A stretch of DNA of 6,642 bases, from positions 1 through 6,642 of the forward strand of contig JAKAXG010000245.1 of NCBI GenBank assembly GCA_021827225.1. The letters are read 5' to 3'. This document shows, in pieces, positions 6,480-6,642 of the stretch. A program made the translations under genes and the position numbers. A model generated the notes under the pieces. The model ran no database searches. It was not told where the DNA came from and was given only the letters and a program-made list of their open reading frames with translations. The stretch's first letter is position 1; the number at the start of each line of letters is the position of its first letter. Source of the DNA: Actinomycetes bacterium. GTDB taxonomy: Bacteria; Actinomycetota; Acidimicrobiia; Acidimicrobiales; Palsa-688.

Positions 6480-6642
6480 GTGCATGCAGGCGGTCACCGG
6501 ACGGCTTCCCGGATCCTGGCCGCCGGGTTGATGCTGGTGTTCGCCGTTCTGGCCGCGGGGTGCTCGAGCGGCGGTACCCCCAGGGCCCAGCCCGTCGCCC
6601 GGGCAGGTATGGGGCCCGTCCTCGTGGTCCAGGCCCCGGAGG
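6480..6642 (+). CDS. Lipoprotein, N-terminal part only (runs off the window)
   Basis: An open frame from GTG 6480 to the window end gives 54 residues with no stop. Residues 1-11 carry His/Arg charges, 12-26 are a hydrophobic core (ILAAGLMLVFAVLAA), and a lipobox LAAGC places the lipidated Cys at 28, followed by SSGGT and a Pro/Ala/Arg-rich linker typical of secreted actinobacterial lipoproteins. Function cannot be told because the mature domain lies outside the window. GTG 6480 is chosen because the later ATG at 6531 would leave no charged n-region, and because a TANNNT box ends 8 nt upstream. It diverges from the acyl-CoA dehydrogenase. Confidence 0.72.
   Translation, partial: MHAGGHRTASRILAAGLMLVFAVLAAGCSSGGTPRAQPVARAGMGPVLVVQAPE

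Noticed and set aside
1..6642. CRISPR array, tRNA, rRNA, insertion sequence or phage genes
   Set aside because: I saw no spaced repeat series, no tRNA-like cloverleaf, no transposase or integrase motifs and no terminal inverted repeats with target duplications.

Overview
The window is very GC-rich and densely coding, and its genes look actinobacterial: Actinomycetota-like TANNNT boxes lie just upstream of starts that lack a Shine-Dalgarno, there are two lipoprotein signal peptides, and there is an acyl-CoA dehydrogenase of the ACAD10/11 type. The host is probably an uncultured actinobacterium. This is an inference from composition and protein style; the sequence contains no rRNA or other marker gene.

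Layout, left to right. 86-779 (minus) is a methylenetetrahydrofolate reductase (MTHFR/MetF)-like gene that is broken. One extra base near 335-336 splits the conserved frame, and no usable start exists for the conserved 5' part. About 300 bp without a convincing gene follows, ending in a cluster of three inverted repeats (1004-1057). 1101-1484 (plus) is a small stand-alone Rieske [2Fe-2S] protein. It converges on a large YCF48/BNR-type beta-propeller lipoprotein (1618-3846, minus, 13 Asp-box-like motifs), and a strong hairpin sits between the two stops. Diverging from the propeller gene is a class I SAM methyltransferase (3994-5013, plus). It runs tail-to-tail, with 13 bp between, into an acyl-CoA dehydrogenase (5027-6307, minus). 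Divergent from that gene, at the right edge, starts a second lipoprotein (6480 to beyond the window, plus) with a GTG start directly behind a TANNNT box.

The genes alternate in strand and form no operon, so I see no single pathway. Individually they suggest one-carbon metabolism (broken MTHFR), electron transfer (Rieske), cell-surface or envelope proteins (two lipoproteins), small-molecule or glycan methylation, and fatty acyl-CoA oxidation. I did not find a convincing new multi-gene system. The items most worth a second look are the frameshifted MTHFR, the overlapping dyads upstream of the Rieske gene, and the unusually long propeller lipoprotein.
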